This document shows positions 1-9,074 of a stretch of DNA of 64,000 bases, in pieces. The notes under the pieces were generated by a model. It was not told where the DNA came from and did not search any database. It saw only the letters and a list, made by a program, of their open reading frames with translations. Made by a program: the position numbers and the translations under genes. Each line of letters begins with the position of its first letter. Positions within the stretch are counted from its first letter, which is position 1. Source of the DNA: Pseudomonas sp. RC10 (lineage in GTDB: Bacteria; Pseudomonadota; Gammaproteobacteria; Pseudomonadales; Pseudomonadaceae); assembly GCF_038397775.1 (NCBI RefSeq), contig NZ_CP151650.1, forward strand, positions 4,402,001 to 4,466,000, in the 5' to 3' direction.

Positions 1-2
1 CC

Positions 3-1319
3 AGCAATTTGCCCGGCGTGCAGAGCTTACTGACCGTCACCAATCGGGAAGTCTATTTCCGTACCGTCGACGATTATCGGCTGCTGAACGACCATAAGCT
101 GCACCTGGATTTTCTCCTGGAGCCGTTCGGTCGCAACACCGCACCGGCCATCGCAGCGGCGGCATTGCATGTGCAGGAATTGCACGGCGATGACGCGCAG
201 CTGTTGATTCTGCCAGCCGACCAATTGATCACCGACATCGCTGCGTTCACCACCGCTGTGCAGGACGCGCAAAAACTGGCGGACGACGGCTGGTTGGTGA
301 CATTCGGGCTGATTCCGACCCGTGCAGAGACCGGCTACGGTTACATCGAAAAAGGCCAGGCGCTGAACGACAAGGGCTACCAAGTGGCCCGGTTCGTGGA
401 AAAACCTGACGCCAGCACCGCTCAGGAGTACCTCAAAGGTGGCTTACACCTGTGGAACGCCGGAATGTTCTGCCTGCGGATCGACGTGCTGCTGCGTGAA
501 CTGGAAACCCACGCGCCCGACGTGCTCGCAGCTGTGCGCCACTGCCTGACGCAATGCAAAAGCAAGGAAGGCAGCAACGAACTGCAAATGGAGCTGGACG
601 CTGCGACGTTCGCTCAGGTGCCGGACATTTCCATCGACTACGCCTTGCTGGAGCGTTCGCAAAAAGTTGCGGTGGTGCCCTGCGAACTGGGCTGGAGCGA
701 CATTGGTTCCTGGCAGGCGATTCGCGAGCTGGTGCCCGCCGATGTCAACGGCAACCAGTACAACGGACAGGTGGTGCTGCACGACGTGACCAACTGCTAC
801 ATCGACTCGAAGAAACGTCTTGTCGGCGCCGTGGGCCTGGACAACCTGATCATCATCGACACCCCTGACGCCCTGCTGATTGCCGATGCCGAGCGCACTC
901 AAGAGGTCAAGCTGATCGCTCAGGAGCTCAAGCGCCAGGGCCATCCAGCGTATCTGCTGCACAACACCGTGACCCGCCCGTGGGGCACGTACACGGTGCT
1001 GGAGGAAGGCAAACGCTTCAAGATCAAACGCATCGTGGTCAAGCCGCAAGGGTCGCTGTCGCTGCAAATGCACCACCACCGCAGCGAACACTGGATCGTG
1101 GTCAGCGGCATGGCGCGGGTCACCAACAATGATCGCGAATTCATGCTCGACACCAACGAATCGACCTTCATCAAGCCGGGCCACACCCACCGGCTGGTCA
1201 ATCCGGGGGTCATCGACCTGGTGATGATCGAGGTGCAGAGCGGCGAGTACCTCGGTGAAGACGACATCGTGCGTTTCACCGACATTTATGGCCGGGTGCC
1301 AGACGCTGCAAAAGTCTGA
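3..1319 (+). CDS. pslB: PslB: bifunctional mannose-1-phosphate guanylyltransferase / mannose-6-phosphate isomerase (5' end outside window)
   Basis: Cytoplasmic enzyme that makes GDP-mannose for exopolysaccharide synthesis. The reading frame is open from the window edge, and roughly the first 45 residues, including the N-terminal nucleotide-binding loop, lie outside. Visible motifs are EPFGRNTAPA near the start, FVEKPD, WNAGMF and DIGSW of the nucleotidyltransferase domain. They are followed by a C-terminal cupin (type II phosphomannose isomerase) with PWGTY and the metal-site stretch HHHRSEHW. Family members are about 480 residues, which fits a short truncation. AlgA and WbpW have the same architecture. 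The choice of PslB rests on the gene order pslD to pslK that follows. A gap of about 170 bases separates it from pslD, where pslC lies in P. aeruginosa. Confidence 0.9.
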   Translation, partial: SNLPGVQSLLTVTNREVYFRTVDDYRLLNDHKLHLDFLLEPFGRNTAPAIAAAALHVQELHGDDAQLLILPADQLITDIAAFTTAVQDAQKLADDGWLVTFGLIPTRAETGYGYIEKGQALNDKGYQVARFVEKPDASTAQEYLKGGLHLWNAGMFCLRIDVLLRELETHAPDVLAAVRHCLTQCKSKEGSNELQMELDAATFAQVPDISIDYALLERSQKVAVVPCELGWSDIGSWQAIRELVPADVNGNQYNGQVVLHDVTNCYIDSKKRLVGAVGLDNLIIIDTPDALLIADAERTQEVKLIAQELKRQGHPAYLLHNTVTRPWGTYTVLEEGKRFKIKRIVVKPQGSLSLQMHHHRSEHWIVVSGMARVTNNDREFMLDTNESTFIKPGHTHRLVNPGVIDLVMIEVQSGEYLGEDDIVRFTDIYGRVPDAAKV

Positions 1320-1488
1320 CCCTCGCGACCACCCGACACTGGCCGCGCCCGTCGCGGCCCTTACCCTCAACGAGACCAGACCCGACCTGACACCTGGAAG
1401 CACCCCACATTGGACTTGGCAGTATCGCCGACATGATTGTTTTACCCGCAAGGGAGCCGTATTCATGCATGACAGGAGTTTTGGACCA
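1320..1488 (+). other. pslB-pslD intergenic gap (pslC missing)
   Basis: In P. aeruginosa PAO1 the glycosyltransferase gene pslC lies between pslB and pslD. Here only 169 bases separate them and no glycosyltransferase motif can be read in any frame. The end of the gap holds the pslD ribosome binding site AGGAG (1474-1478) and an alternative in-frame ATG at 1465. I see no convincing terminator, so pslB and pslD are probably still co-transcribed. Confidence 0.5.
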
Positions 1489-2262
1489 ATGAAAAATACG
1501 CTGTTGCTCGCCAGCGTCCTGCTGTTGTGCGCGTGCAACACGCCGGCACGGATCGGCCTCCCTGAATCCCCCGAGATCAAGGCGGCCGAAGACGCCGGTA
1601 AAGCCCTCGCAGGCAAGCCATTGCCGCCGGAACGGATTCACGCCGGTGACACCCTGCGCATCGTGCGCAACACCGGTGAAGCGCCGTCCATTTCGGCGTT
1701 CACGGCCAACTCGATCTACGAGCTGACGCTGTTCCCGGTGCTCAATGACGGCACCTTTTCCTACCCCTATATCGGTTCGGTGAAAGCGGCGGGCCTCACG
1801 GTTCCGCAGTTGATCGACGTGCTGGAAGCCAAGCTGGCCCCGGTGTATCGGGAAACCGCGCTGACCATCAACATCAGCCAGGCACCCAGCAATGTGGTGT
1901 TCGTTGGCGGCGCGGTGCGCAACCCGTCCAACCTGCCAGTGCCCGTCGTGACCAATCTGGAACAGGCCCTGGTGGGCGCGGGCGGGATCAACCCCGATGC
2001 CGACGCGACCAAGGTGGCGCTGCTGCGTCAGGGCGACGACGGCCTCTACAAGACCTACTTTTTCGATTACAGCAAGCTGCTGTACGCGAAGGGTGGCGGT
2101 CCAAGTGCGCCGGTGCTGTTGCAGCGCGGCGATGTCGTGTTCGTGCCCAAATCCACGGTGGGCAACCGGATCGACGGCGTAAACACGTATTTCAATCAGT
2201 TGATCCCCTTCTCGAAATCGTTGGGCTTCGGCGTGAATTACAACTTGCGCGACAGCAACTAA
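1489..2262 (+). CDS. pslD: PslD: outer-membrane polysaccharide export lipoprotein
   Basis: Wza-like export protein (Poly_export followed by an SLBB-type domain) that carries the polymer across the periplasm and outer membrane. I chose ATG 1489 because AGGAG lies 10 bases upstream and the product starts with a lipoprotein signal: MKNT, a hydrophobic stretch, then LLLCAC with Cys16 as the likely lipidated residue. It gives 257 residues, against about 256 for P. aeruginosa PslD. The Poly_export motif region reads IHAGDTLRIVRNTGE, and the SLBB part contains VVFVGGAVRNP. It is followed 19 bases later by pslE, its presumed inner-membrane partner. Confidence 0.9.
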   Translation: MKNTLLLASVLLLCACNTPARIGLPESPEIKAAEDAGKALAGKPLPPERIHAGDTLRIVRNTGEAPSISAFTANSIYELTLFPVLNDGTFSYPYIGSVKAAGLTVPQLIDVLEAKLAPVYRETALTINISQAPSNVVFVGGAVRNPSNLPVPVVTNLEQALVGAGGINPDADATKVALLRQGDDGLYKTYFFDYSKLLYAKGGGPSAPVLLQRGDVVFVPKSTVGNRIDGVNTYFNQLIPFSKSLGFGVNYNLRDSN

Positions 2263-2281
2263 TCGGAAGGGACTGCCGAAC

Positions 2282-4276
2282 ATGATCACGATCCGCTCAT
2301 TCCGCGATCTGCTACGCCTGTTTTTCATCTTTCGGCGTGAAGTCCAGATCACTGTCATCGCGACGTTCGCCATTATCGTGCTGGGCGCGTTTCTGCTGCC
2401 CAGCCGTTACGAGTCCACGGCGCTGTTGCTGGTCAAGCCTGGCCGCGACACCAGCACCGTGCCGATCGAGCTGGCCGACCGCCAATCCATCGCCGTGCCC
2501 AGCGCCCTGCGTGACCCTCTTCTGGACGAGGAGCGGATGCTCACCGGGCGGCCGATCATCCGCCAGGTCGCCCATGAGTACATGGAGAAAATGGCCAACG
2601 CGCGACGCGAGTCAGGCTTCTTCGCCACGCTGAAAAACGCGCCCAACATCGCGTTCGAATGGCTGGTCAATGCGGCGCGCAGCACCCTGGAGTTCGTCGG
2701 TCTGGTGGCAGAGCGCTCGCAGGAAGATCGCATCGCCGAAGACATGGAGAAGAACTTCAAGGCCAGCCACGATCCGGGCTCTTCGGTCATGGAACTGACC
2801 TTCACCTGGGGCGATCCCGAGGTGGCTCAGGAAATCCTCAGGACCTGGGTCGACCGCTTCGAGGATGAGCGCACCCGTACACTGGGCCGTGTCAGCCTGT
2901 ATGCCTTCTACGAGCAGGAAGTGAAGGACACTCAGGCCAATATTCTCGACCACAAACACCAGATTCAGACTTTGCTCAACAAGCTGGGCGCCGTCAGCAT
3001 CAACCAGCGCCTGGCCGATGTTTCCCAAGGCCTTAACGACCTGCGCACCGAGCGCAATAACACCCTGCGCTCGATTGCAGCGACCAAGGCCGGGATCGAC
3101 AAGATACAGGAGCAGATCAACAAGCAGACCCGGCTCATCAGCTCCGGCAAGGAACTGGCGCTGAACCCGACCCGCCAGGACCTGGAAAGCCGCATCAACG
3201 GCAAGGAAGTCGAACGGCAGGAACTGCTGCGCTCCTACAAGGAAAGCGCGCCGCCGGTCATTGCGCTGGATAACGAAATCAATAACCTCAAGGCGCTGTG
3301 GAAGAGCCACAGCACCACGGTTCAGCGCACCGAAAACATCGCCCCCAACCCGCTGTTCACCCGCTTGCAGAACATCCTGAATGACCAGCAGGCCAGCTAC
3401 ACCCGTCTGCTGGTGCAGCTCAAGCAACTGGATGCGCAGCTGGAGCAACTGGAGAAAGACCGTCAGGAAGCGTTGGACCTCGAACCGCAATTCGCTCGCC
3501 TGCAAAGCGAACTGGAAGCCGAAGACAAGAACTACGCGCTGTACACCGTCAGCCTCGAAAAAGCACGCATCGACCGCGAACTGGACAACAAACGCATCAG
3601 CAACATCGCGATCATCGAACAGGCCACGCTCAACCCGAGCAAGGTCTTCCCGAAAAGCCTGGTGCTGTTGCTGGTGGCGATTCCGCTGAGTATCGGCGTC
3701 GGTCTGCTGGCGATGTACCTGTTCTATCTGATCGATCAGCGCATCCACGATGCCGACAAGATCGAGGCGCAATTTGGCGTGCCGGTGTGGACCACTCTGC
3801 AAGACCTGGACGCCCCGAAAGGCCCGCCACGCAGCGCCTTCACGGCCAGCCTTTATCGCCTTTACAGCGTGCTGCCGCTCAAACAGGTGCCGGAACGTGG
3901 CTTGAGCATCGGCATAACGTCCGCCAATGCCGGGGAAGGCGTGACCTTTGTGATCGAACACCTGCGCGACCTGCTGGTGGAGCTGGGTCACACCGTGCGG
4001 GTGGGCGATGGGCGCACCGCCGAAGCCGGAGAAATCCAGCTGATCGACGCCTCGGATTTCTACAGCAAGCAGGAAGCGTTCGTGCACCTGCGCGACGCCG
4101 ACCTGATCGTGCTGGTGATCGAAGCCGAAAAGTCCACGGTGCCGAAACTGCAAAACGCACTGGCGACCCTGTCCACCGCGTTCAAGCACGTCGATGGCGT
4201 GATCCTCAACCGCCGTCGCTTCGAGATTCCGGAAAAAGTGCTGACCTGGATCGGCCGTTATCGGAGCCACCACTAA
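2282..4276 (+). CDS. pslE: PslE: inner-membrane chain-length/co-polymerase protein with degenerate kinase domain
   Basis: Wzz/GumC-type protein of 664 residues (P. aeruginosa PslE is about 662). A first membrane segment lies at about residues 21-40. A long periplasmic part rich in charged heptads, probably coiled coil, covers about 190-450. A second membrane segment is at 458-482, and a cytoplasmic domain fills 500-664. That last domain has the shape of a BY-kinase, but the Walker A lysine is missing: GEGVTF at 551-556 has Val554 where lysine is expected. There is no tyrosine-rich tail either. It probably acts as a structural co-polymerase with PslD and PslJ rather than as an active kinase. 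pslF starts one base after its stop. Confidence 0.88.
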   Translation: MITIRSFRDLLRLFFIFRREVQITVIATFAIIVLGAFLLPSRYESTALLLVKPGRDTSTVPIELADRQSIAVPSALRDPLLDEERMLTGRPIIRQVAHEYMEKMANARRESGFFATLKNAPNIAFEWLVNAARSTLEFVGLVAERSQEDRIAEDMEKNFKASHDPGSSVMELTFTWGDPEVAQEILRTWVDRFEDERTRTLGRVSLYAFYEQEVKDTQANILDHKHQIQTLLNKLGAVSINQRLADVSQGLNDLRTERNNTLRSIAATKAGIDKIQEQINKQTRLISSGKELALNPTRQDLESRINGKEVERQELLRSYKESAPPVIALDNEINNLKALWKSHSTTVQRTENIAPNPLFTRLQNILNDQQASYTRLLVQLKQLDAQLEQLEKDRQEALDLEPQFARLQSELEAEDKNYALYTVSLEKARIDRELDNKRISNIAIIEQATLNPSKVFPKSLVLLLVAIPLSIGVGLLAMYLFYLIDQRIHDADKIEAQFGVPVWTTLQDLDAPKGPPRSAFTASLYRLYSVLPLKQVPERGLSIGITSANAGEGVTFVIEHLRDLLVELGHTVRVGDGRTAEAGEIQLIDASDFYSKQEAFVHLRDADLIVLVIEAEKSTVPKLQNALATLSTAFKHVDGVILNRRRFEIPEKVLTWIGRYRSHH

Positions 4277-4277
4277 G

Positions 4278-5459
4278 ATGCAGATCGCCCTCCTCGCCCC
4301 GTTGCCGCCGGAGCAGAACGGCATCGCCGATTACGCCGGACACCTCAAGCAGGCGCTGGAAGACCTCGGTGTGCGTGTCAGAACGCCGCTGCACGGCGTC
4401 GGCAACGACCCACAGGCCGCTCGACAACGGGTGGCCGAGGCCGACTGGCAAGGCATCGACCTGGTGCATGCGGAAATCGGTGGGGGACGTCTCGCCGAGT
4501 TTCATGCCCTGCGCGCATTGCGCCAGCGCTTCGCGCACTTGCCGTTGACCGCCACCGTTCATGATCCGGAACGCCTGGTCTGGCGTCGACAGCAGCTGCC
4601 ATGGCCGCTGTCGATGATGTCATCGCTGCGCTCGCCGTTGCCAGAAGTCGCCACGGTGCTGGCCGACCCGCTGTGCCTGCATGAAGAACGGCAGTTGGCG
4701 CAGCGCCTGACCCGGCTGATCACCCTGACCAAAGCGGGCAACCGCAGCCTCATGGAGCGCATGAAGTTGCAGCAGGCGCAGATGGCCGTCATCCCCCACG
4801 GCAACCTGCCCATCGCGTCGATGCCGCTGCCGCCGCTGCAACCGCTCAAGCTGCTGTATTTCGGGTTCATCTACCGGGGCAAAGGCATTGAGGACCTGCT
4901 CGAAGCGCTGGCCCGGCTGTTCGTTGAAAAGCCTGCGCTGCGGGCTCGCGTGCGACTCACGTTAGCGGGGGGCAGCGAACCGGAAATGGCGTTCGGGCCG
5001 TCCGGCAGCTACCTCGAACAACTGCGCCAGCGCATTCATGAGCTAGGGTTGACTGACCTGATCGGCTGGCACCTGGACCTGCCGGCGGCGGAGATTCCTC
5101 ATGTGATTCAGGCCCACCACGTCATGGTCTTGCCGTACCGCGAGTCGAGCAAATTGAAGATCCTCGGCAAACTGCGCGGCACCAGCGGGGCGCTGTCCTG
5201 GGCGACAGCGTGCGGGCGCGGGGTGATCACGTCGGATGCCCGGTCGTTCGCCGAAGAGGTGTCCCATGGCAACGGCGAGATTTACCCGCAAGGCAACGTC
5301 CAGGCGCTGACCGACGCGCTGTTGCGGCTGTGCGAACAACCGCAACTGGCCCAGACCTGGGCTGACCGGGCCTCCGTTCTTGGCAGGGAGCGGGTCTGGA
5401 GCCTGACCGCCGAACGATTCAGGCAAGTCTTCCAAACTGCATGCGAGGTGGCTGAATGA
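4278..5459 (+). CDS. pslF: PslF: GT4-family glycosyltransferase
   Basis: Retaining glycosyltransferase of the GT-B fold, 393 residues (PslF is about 395), predicted to act in the cytoplasm on the lipid-linked repeat unit. The N-terminal acceptor domain begins MQIALLAPLPPEQNGIADYA. The C-terminal donor-binding domain (Glycos_transf_1) starts near residue 192 with LLYFGFIYRGKGIEDLLEAL and contains VLPYRESSKLKILGKLRG. It begins one base after pslE and its last four bases overlap pslG, typical of translational coupling. The donor sugar cannot be read from sequence. Confidence 0.85.
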   Translation: MQIALLAPLPPEQNGIADYAGHLKQALEDLGVRVRTPLHGVGNDPQAARQRVAEADWQGIDLVHAEIGGGRLAEFHALRALRQRFAHLPLTATVHDPERLVWRRQQLPWPLSMMSSLRSPLPEVATVLADPLCLHEERQLAQRLTRLITLTKAGNRSLMERMKLQQAQMAVIPHGNLPIASMPLPPLQPLKLLYFGFIYRGKGIEDLLEALARLFVEKPALRARVRLTLAGGSEPEMAFGPSGSYLEQLRQRIHELGLTDLIGWHLDLPAAEIPHVIQAHHVMVLPYRESSKLKILGKLRGTSGALSWATACGRGVITSDARSFAEEVSHGNGEIYPQGNVQALTDALLRLCEQPQLAQTWADRASVLGRERVWSLTAERFRQVFQTACEVAE

Positions 5460-6769
5460 CGGGAAAAGCGTTGCTGGCGATGGCCGTTTTAAGTGTCTGT
5501 GCGTTGACGTCGATCAGCCCGCCCGTCGAGGCCGAGACGATCCTGCGGGCGCCCCGCCCGGTGGTCTGGAAAGACTTTCTGGGGGTCAACGTACAGTTCC
5601 AGTACTTCACCCCGGACATTTACCAGAAACAGATGAGCCGCCTCGATCAACTGGGCCTGGGCTGGATTCGCTGGACCCTGCATTGGCCGATCCTCGAACC
5701 GGTGCCGGGGCAATACAACCTGGAGGCGCTGGACGCGGCAATGAAGGCCGCCGACCCGCACCACTACAACACCGTCGCCTATCTTGTGGGCTCCGCCGCG
5801 TTCGACAGCAGCGCGCCCCAAGGCGCCAGCAACACCGACCAGTACCCGCCACGGGACGACACGATTTTCGCCGAGCGCATGACAGCCCTCGCCCAACGTT
5901 ATCCGCAAGTCAGCCACTGGCAGGTGTGGAACGAGCCGAATATCGTCTGGCTGCCGCAGCCGGATCCCGAAGCGTACTACGACCTCCTGACCACCACGGC
6001 CAAGGCCATTCGCAGCGCGCTGCCGAACAAACCCATCGTCACGGCGGGGGTGGCGTATTACGGGCAGATGCGCGGTTCGACAGGCTACATGCTGCAAGCG
6101 ATGGTGGATCGGGGCCTCGCCAGCCAGAATATCGTCGCCGCGTATCACCCTTATTCCGAATACCCGGAAGGCGACTCGGTGGCGGACCGGGACTTTCTGG
6201 TCCGCGCCATCAACCTCAACAAAAGCCTGCACGATCAAGGGGTGAAACAGGTGTGGGCGACCGAGTGGGGTTGGTCGAGTTACAGCGGCCCGGTAGAGAT
6301 GCAGCGCGTCATCGGGCTCGATGGCCAGGCCGACTACACCCTGCGTCGTCTCGCGTTGATGAGCACGCTCGACTATCAGCGCATTTTTCTGTTCAACCTC
6401 AGCGACCTGGACGAACGGGCCACACCGCGTGATCGCGGCTATGGCTTGCTCGACCTGAGCGGCGAACCGAAACCCGTTTACACCGCGCTGAAGAATTTCT
6501 TCGACGTTACCGGCCCTACCCTGCAACCCGCCGATCCGCCGCCGGTCACCTCGGTGCCGGAAGACCTGTACGCCATCTCCTGGAACAAGCCGGACGGCAC
6601 GCACTTGCTCATGGCGTGGAGCGCCAGCAGCGCGCACCTGACCTTTCCCGGCATCAAAACCGCGACGTTGTATGACCCGCTGACCGGCGCTCACAGCTCA
6701 CTGGCCAACGCCAAAGGCGTGGACATGGCGCTGACCCCGACCCTGCAAATCCTGGCGTGGAAACCCTAG
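5456..6769 (+). CDS. pslG: PslG: secreted GH39-type glycoside hydrolase
   Basis: Periplasmic or membrane-associated endoglycosidase of 437 residues (PslG is about 442). The start is hydrophobic (MTGKALLAMAVLSVCALTS), like a signal peptide. The TIM-barrel domain carries both catalytic acids of the clan: Glu160 in VWNEPN as acid/base and Glu270 in ATEWGWSS as nucleophile. These match the spacing of Glu165/Glu276 reported for P. aeruginosa PslG. In that species PslG trims Psl and can disperse biofilm. The start overlaps pslF by four bases (ATGA). Confidence 0.87.
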   Translation: MTGKALLAMAVLSVCALTSISPPVEAETILRAPRPVVWKDFLGVNVQFQYFTPDIYQKQMSRLDQLGLGWIRWTLHWPILEPVPGQYNLEALDAAMKAADPHHYNTVAYLVGSAAFDSSAPQGASNTDQYPPRDDTIFAERMTALAQRYPQVSHWQVWNEPNIVWLPQPDPEAYYDLLTTTAKAIRSALPNKPIVTAGVAYYGQMRGSTGYMLQAMVDRGLASQNIVAAYHPYSEYPEGDSVADRDFLVRAINLNKSLHDQGVKQVWATEWGWSSYSGPVEMQRVIGLDGQADYTLRRLALMSTLDYQRIFLFNLSDLDERATPRDRGYGLLDLSGEPKPVYTALKNFFDVTGPTLQPADPPPVTSVPEDLYAISWNKPDGTHLLMAWSASSAHLTFPGIKTATLYDPLTGAHSSLANAKGVDMALTPTLQILAWKP

Positions 6770-6771
6770 TC

Positions 6772-7986
6772 ATGCGCATTCTCTGGACACTCCCCTACCT
6801 GCCCTGGCCCACCACCAGCGGCGGCAAGACACGGGAATATCACCTGCTGCGAAATCTGGCGGCGCGGGGGCATCGCATCACCCTGCTGGTGCAGTCGAAA
6901 ACCGAGCTGGACGACGCCACTCGCGCCGCGCTGGAGCCGTGGCTTGAGCGCCTGATCGTGGTGCCCCGTCGGCCCTTGCGCAGCGTGCGCACCCTGCTCG
7001 CCGTGGCGTTCGCCAAGCCGCCGATGCTGGCCAGCGCCAACGGCTTTTCCCCGCAGTTGGAGCATGAATTCGAGACCCTGCTGCAAGAGCCATGGGACGT
7101 GATCCAGATTCAGCACAGCTACGCATTCCAGCCGTTCGAAGCGCCGCTCAGGCATTCCGGCAAGCCGTTCATTCTGGTGGAGCACAACATCGAATCCGGT
7201 CTGGGCGCTGCCAGCTATCTGGACTTTCCCGGTTGGGCCCGACCGTTCGTGCGCTTTGATCAGTGGCGCTACCGGCAGTGGGAAAAGCGCATCTTCCCGA
7301 TGAGCAGCGAGCTGGTCGCGGTCACCGAAGACGACGCGAAAGGCTTGTCGCGCATGACCTCACGGGCGACCCATCTGGTGGTCAACGGCGTCGACTGCGA
7401 CTACTACGCCAAGGTCAGCCCGGACCGCTACAGCCGCCGCCTGCTGTTCATCGGCAATTACGAATACGGCCCCAACGTCGATGCCGTGCAATGGGCGCTG
7501 GACCACATCATGCCCAAAGTGTGGAACCTCGACCCGATGGTGCGCCTGACCATCGGCGGTTTCGCCTTGCCCCATGACTGGCCGCAGCGTTGGGCCGACC
7601 CGCGCATCGATTGGCTGGGCTACGTGCCGGACCTGCGCACGGTGCAACGGGACGCGGCTATTTTCTTCGCTCCGTTGCGTGAGGGCGGTGGCTCGAAACT
7701 CAAAGTGCTGGAAGCCATGGCAGCGGGCCTGACCGTGGTCACCACCGAACAAGGCTGTTCAGGCTTGAACGTGGTCGATGGCACCCATTACCTGCGCTGC
7801 GACGACGCTGACGGCCTCGCGCGGTTGCTGGCCGAAGCCATCGAACAACCGGCCCGGCTGGCGAAGATCGGTGAAGCGGGTCGGGCTTACGTCCGTCAGC
7901 ATCACGACTGGTCGGTGTCCGCCGCGCAACTGGAAGGCATCTATTCCCGGGTTCATCAGCAAGAGGACGCTCACGCATGCGCGTAG
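6772..7986 (+). CDS. pslH: PslH: GT4-family glycosyltransferase
   Basis: GT-B glycosyltransferase of 404 residues from ATG 6772, two bases after the pslG stop (PslH is about 402). An in-frame start at 6757 would add five residues inside pslG and is less likely. The N-terminal half has LPWPTTSGGKTREYHLLRNL, common in this family. The C-terminal half begins near GNYEYGPNVDAV and has the nucleotide-sugar loop PLREGGGSKLKVLEAMAAG at about residues 301-319, including the E-x7-E type arrangement. Its 3' end overlaps pslI by ten bases. Confidence 0.83.
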   Translation: MRILWTLPYLPWPTTSGGKTREYHLLRNLAARGHRITLLVQSKTELDDATRAALEPWLERLIVVPRRPLRSVRTLLAVAFAKPPMLASANGFSPQLEHEFETLLQEPWDVIQIQHSYAFQPFEAPLRHSGKPFILVEHNIESGLGAASYLDFPGWARPFVRFDQWRYRQWEKRIFPMSSELVAVTEDDAKGLSRMTSRATHLVVNGVDCDYYAKVSPDRYSRRLLFIGNYEYGPNVDAVQWALDHIMPKVWNLDPMVRLTIGGFALPHDWPQRWADPRIDWLGYVPDLRTVQRDAAIFFAPLREGGGSKLKVLEAMAAGLTVVTTEQGCSGLNVVDGTHYLRCDDADGLARLLAEAIEQPARLAKIGEAGRAYVRQHHDWSVSAAQLEGIYSRVHQQEDAHACA

Positions 7987-9074
7987 GACTGGATTACCGC
8001 CCTGCGACGGGCTTTCCCAACAGCGGCATCGGCCGGCAGAACATCGCCCTGGAAGAAGCGTTTCGCGCCCATCCCGATGTGCAATTGCAATTGTTCAGCG
8101 TCGGGCCGTACGACCACCCGATCCGGCGCATCGCCCACTGCCCGACCTGGGAAACGCCGCTCAACGGCATTCATCGCTTGCCCGAGCGTCTGCGGTTCGA
8201 AGCGCAATTTCTGCCGGGTGCCTTGAAAGAAGCCGAGATTGAAATCTACGTCGCCAACTTGAACATGGGCCTGCCCATCGGGCGTAAACCGGCGGGTATC
8301 CGCTACGTGTTGCAGCTGCATGACTTGTTCCAGCTGACCATGCAGAACAACCACGGCTCACGCCTCAAGGCCAAGGTTTATCGACTGACGGATCAGCTGT
8401 CCATCGGCCACTCACTCAAGGTGGCCGACCGGGTCTGGGTGCCCTCGCAGTACACCGCCGACGAAACCGTGCGCCTGTTCCCTGGCGCCCGCGACAAAAT
8501 CCGGGTCATGCCCCATGTGGTCGAAGGCTTCAGCGTCGCGCCCGTCGAACTCGACACGCCATTGCCGGAACGTTACTGGCTGTGCGTGGGCACTCGCGAG
8601 CCGCGCAAGAACATCCCGTTCTTTTTCGAGGCCTGGCAGATCGCCCGCCGTCAGTTTCCGCGCACACCGGACCTGGTGCTGGTCGGCGGTGCCGACTGTC
8701 TCACCCAAGCGCAACGGGATACACCGGGCGTGCACCCTGTCAGCGGCATCAGCGACGCGCAATTGCACCACGTGTACCAGCGGGCCGAGCGTCTGTGGCA
8801 GCCGTCCTATGGCGAGGGTTTCGGCCTGCCGGTGGTCGAGGCCCTGAGCGTCGGCACCCCGGTCGCCGTGGCCACGGGGTCCTCGCTGGACGAGGTGACG
8901 CCTGACGACAGCCCGCGCTTTGCGCCGGACGACCTCGCCGCTCTGGTGCGACTGATGGGCGTGCTGTCCACCGCAGAACCCCACGACCCCGCCGCCCTGC
9001 GCGGGTGGGCCGAACGGTACGGCGTCGACGCCTTCCGTCGTCGCTTCAATGACATGCTTGAGGAGCTGCGCTGA
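7977..9074 (+). CDS. pslI: PslI: GT4-family glycosyltransferase
   Basis: GT-B glycosyltransferase of 365 residues (PslI is about 367). The start ATG 7977 has AAGAGGA upstream and lies inside the end of pslH. The donor domain starts near YWLCVGTREPRKNIPFFFEA and contains EGFGLPVVEAL at about residues 279-289, the usual nucleotide-sugar binding stretch. The stop overlaps the pslJ start by one base (TGATG). It probably adds one of the sugars of the Psl repeat unit. Which one is not visible. Confidence 0.84.
   Translation: MRVGLDYRPATGFPNSGIGRQNIALEEAFRAHPDVQLQLFSVGPYDHPIRRIAHCPTWETPLNGIHRLPERLRFEAQFLPGALKEAEIEIYVANLNMGLPIGRKPAGIRYVLQLHDLFQLTMQNNHGSRLKAKVYRLTDQLSIGHSLKVADRVWVPSQYTADETVRLFPGARDKIRVMPHVVEGFSVAPVELDTPLPERYWLCVGTREPRKNIPFFFEAWQIARRQFPRTPDLVLVGGADCLTQAQRDTPGVHPVSGISDAQLHHVYQRAERLWQPSYGEGFGLPVVEALSVGTPVAVATGSSLDEVTPDDSPRFAPDDLAALVRLMGVLSTAEPHDPAALRGWAERYGVDAFRRRFNDMLEELR

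Noticed and set aside
444..1616. Long minus-strand frame over pslB
   Set aside because: It lies opposite a clearly conserved enzyme gene and has no family features. It is a high-GC shadow frame.
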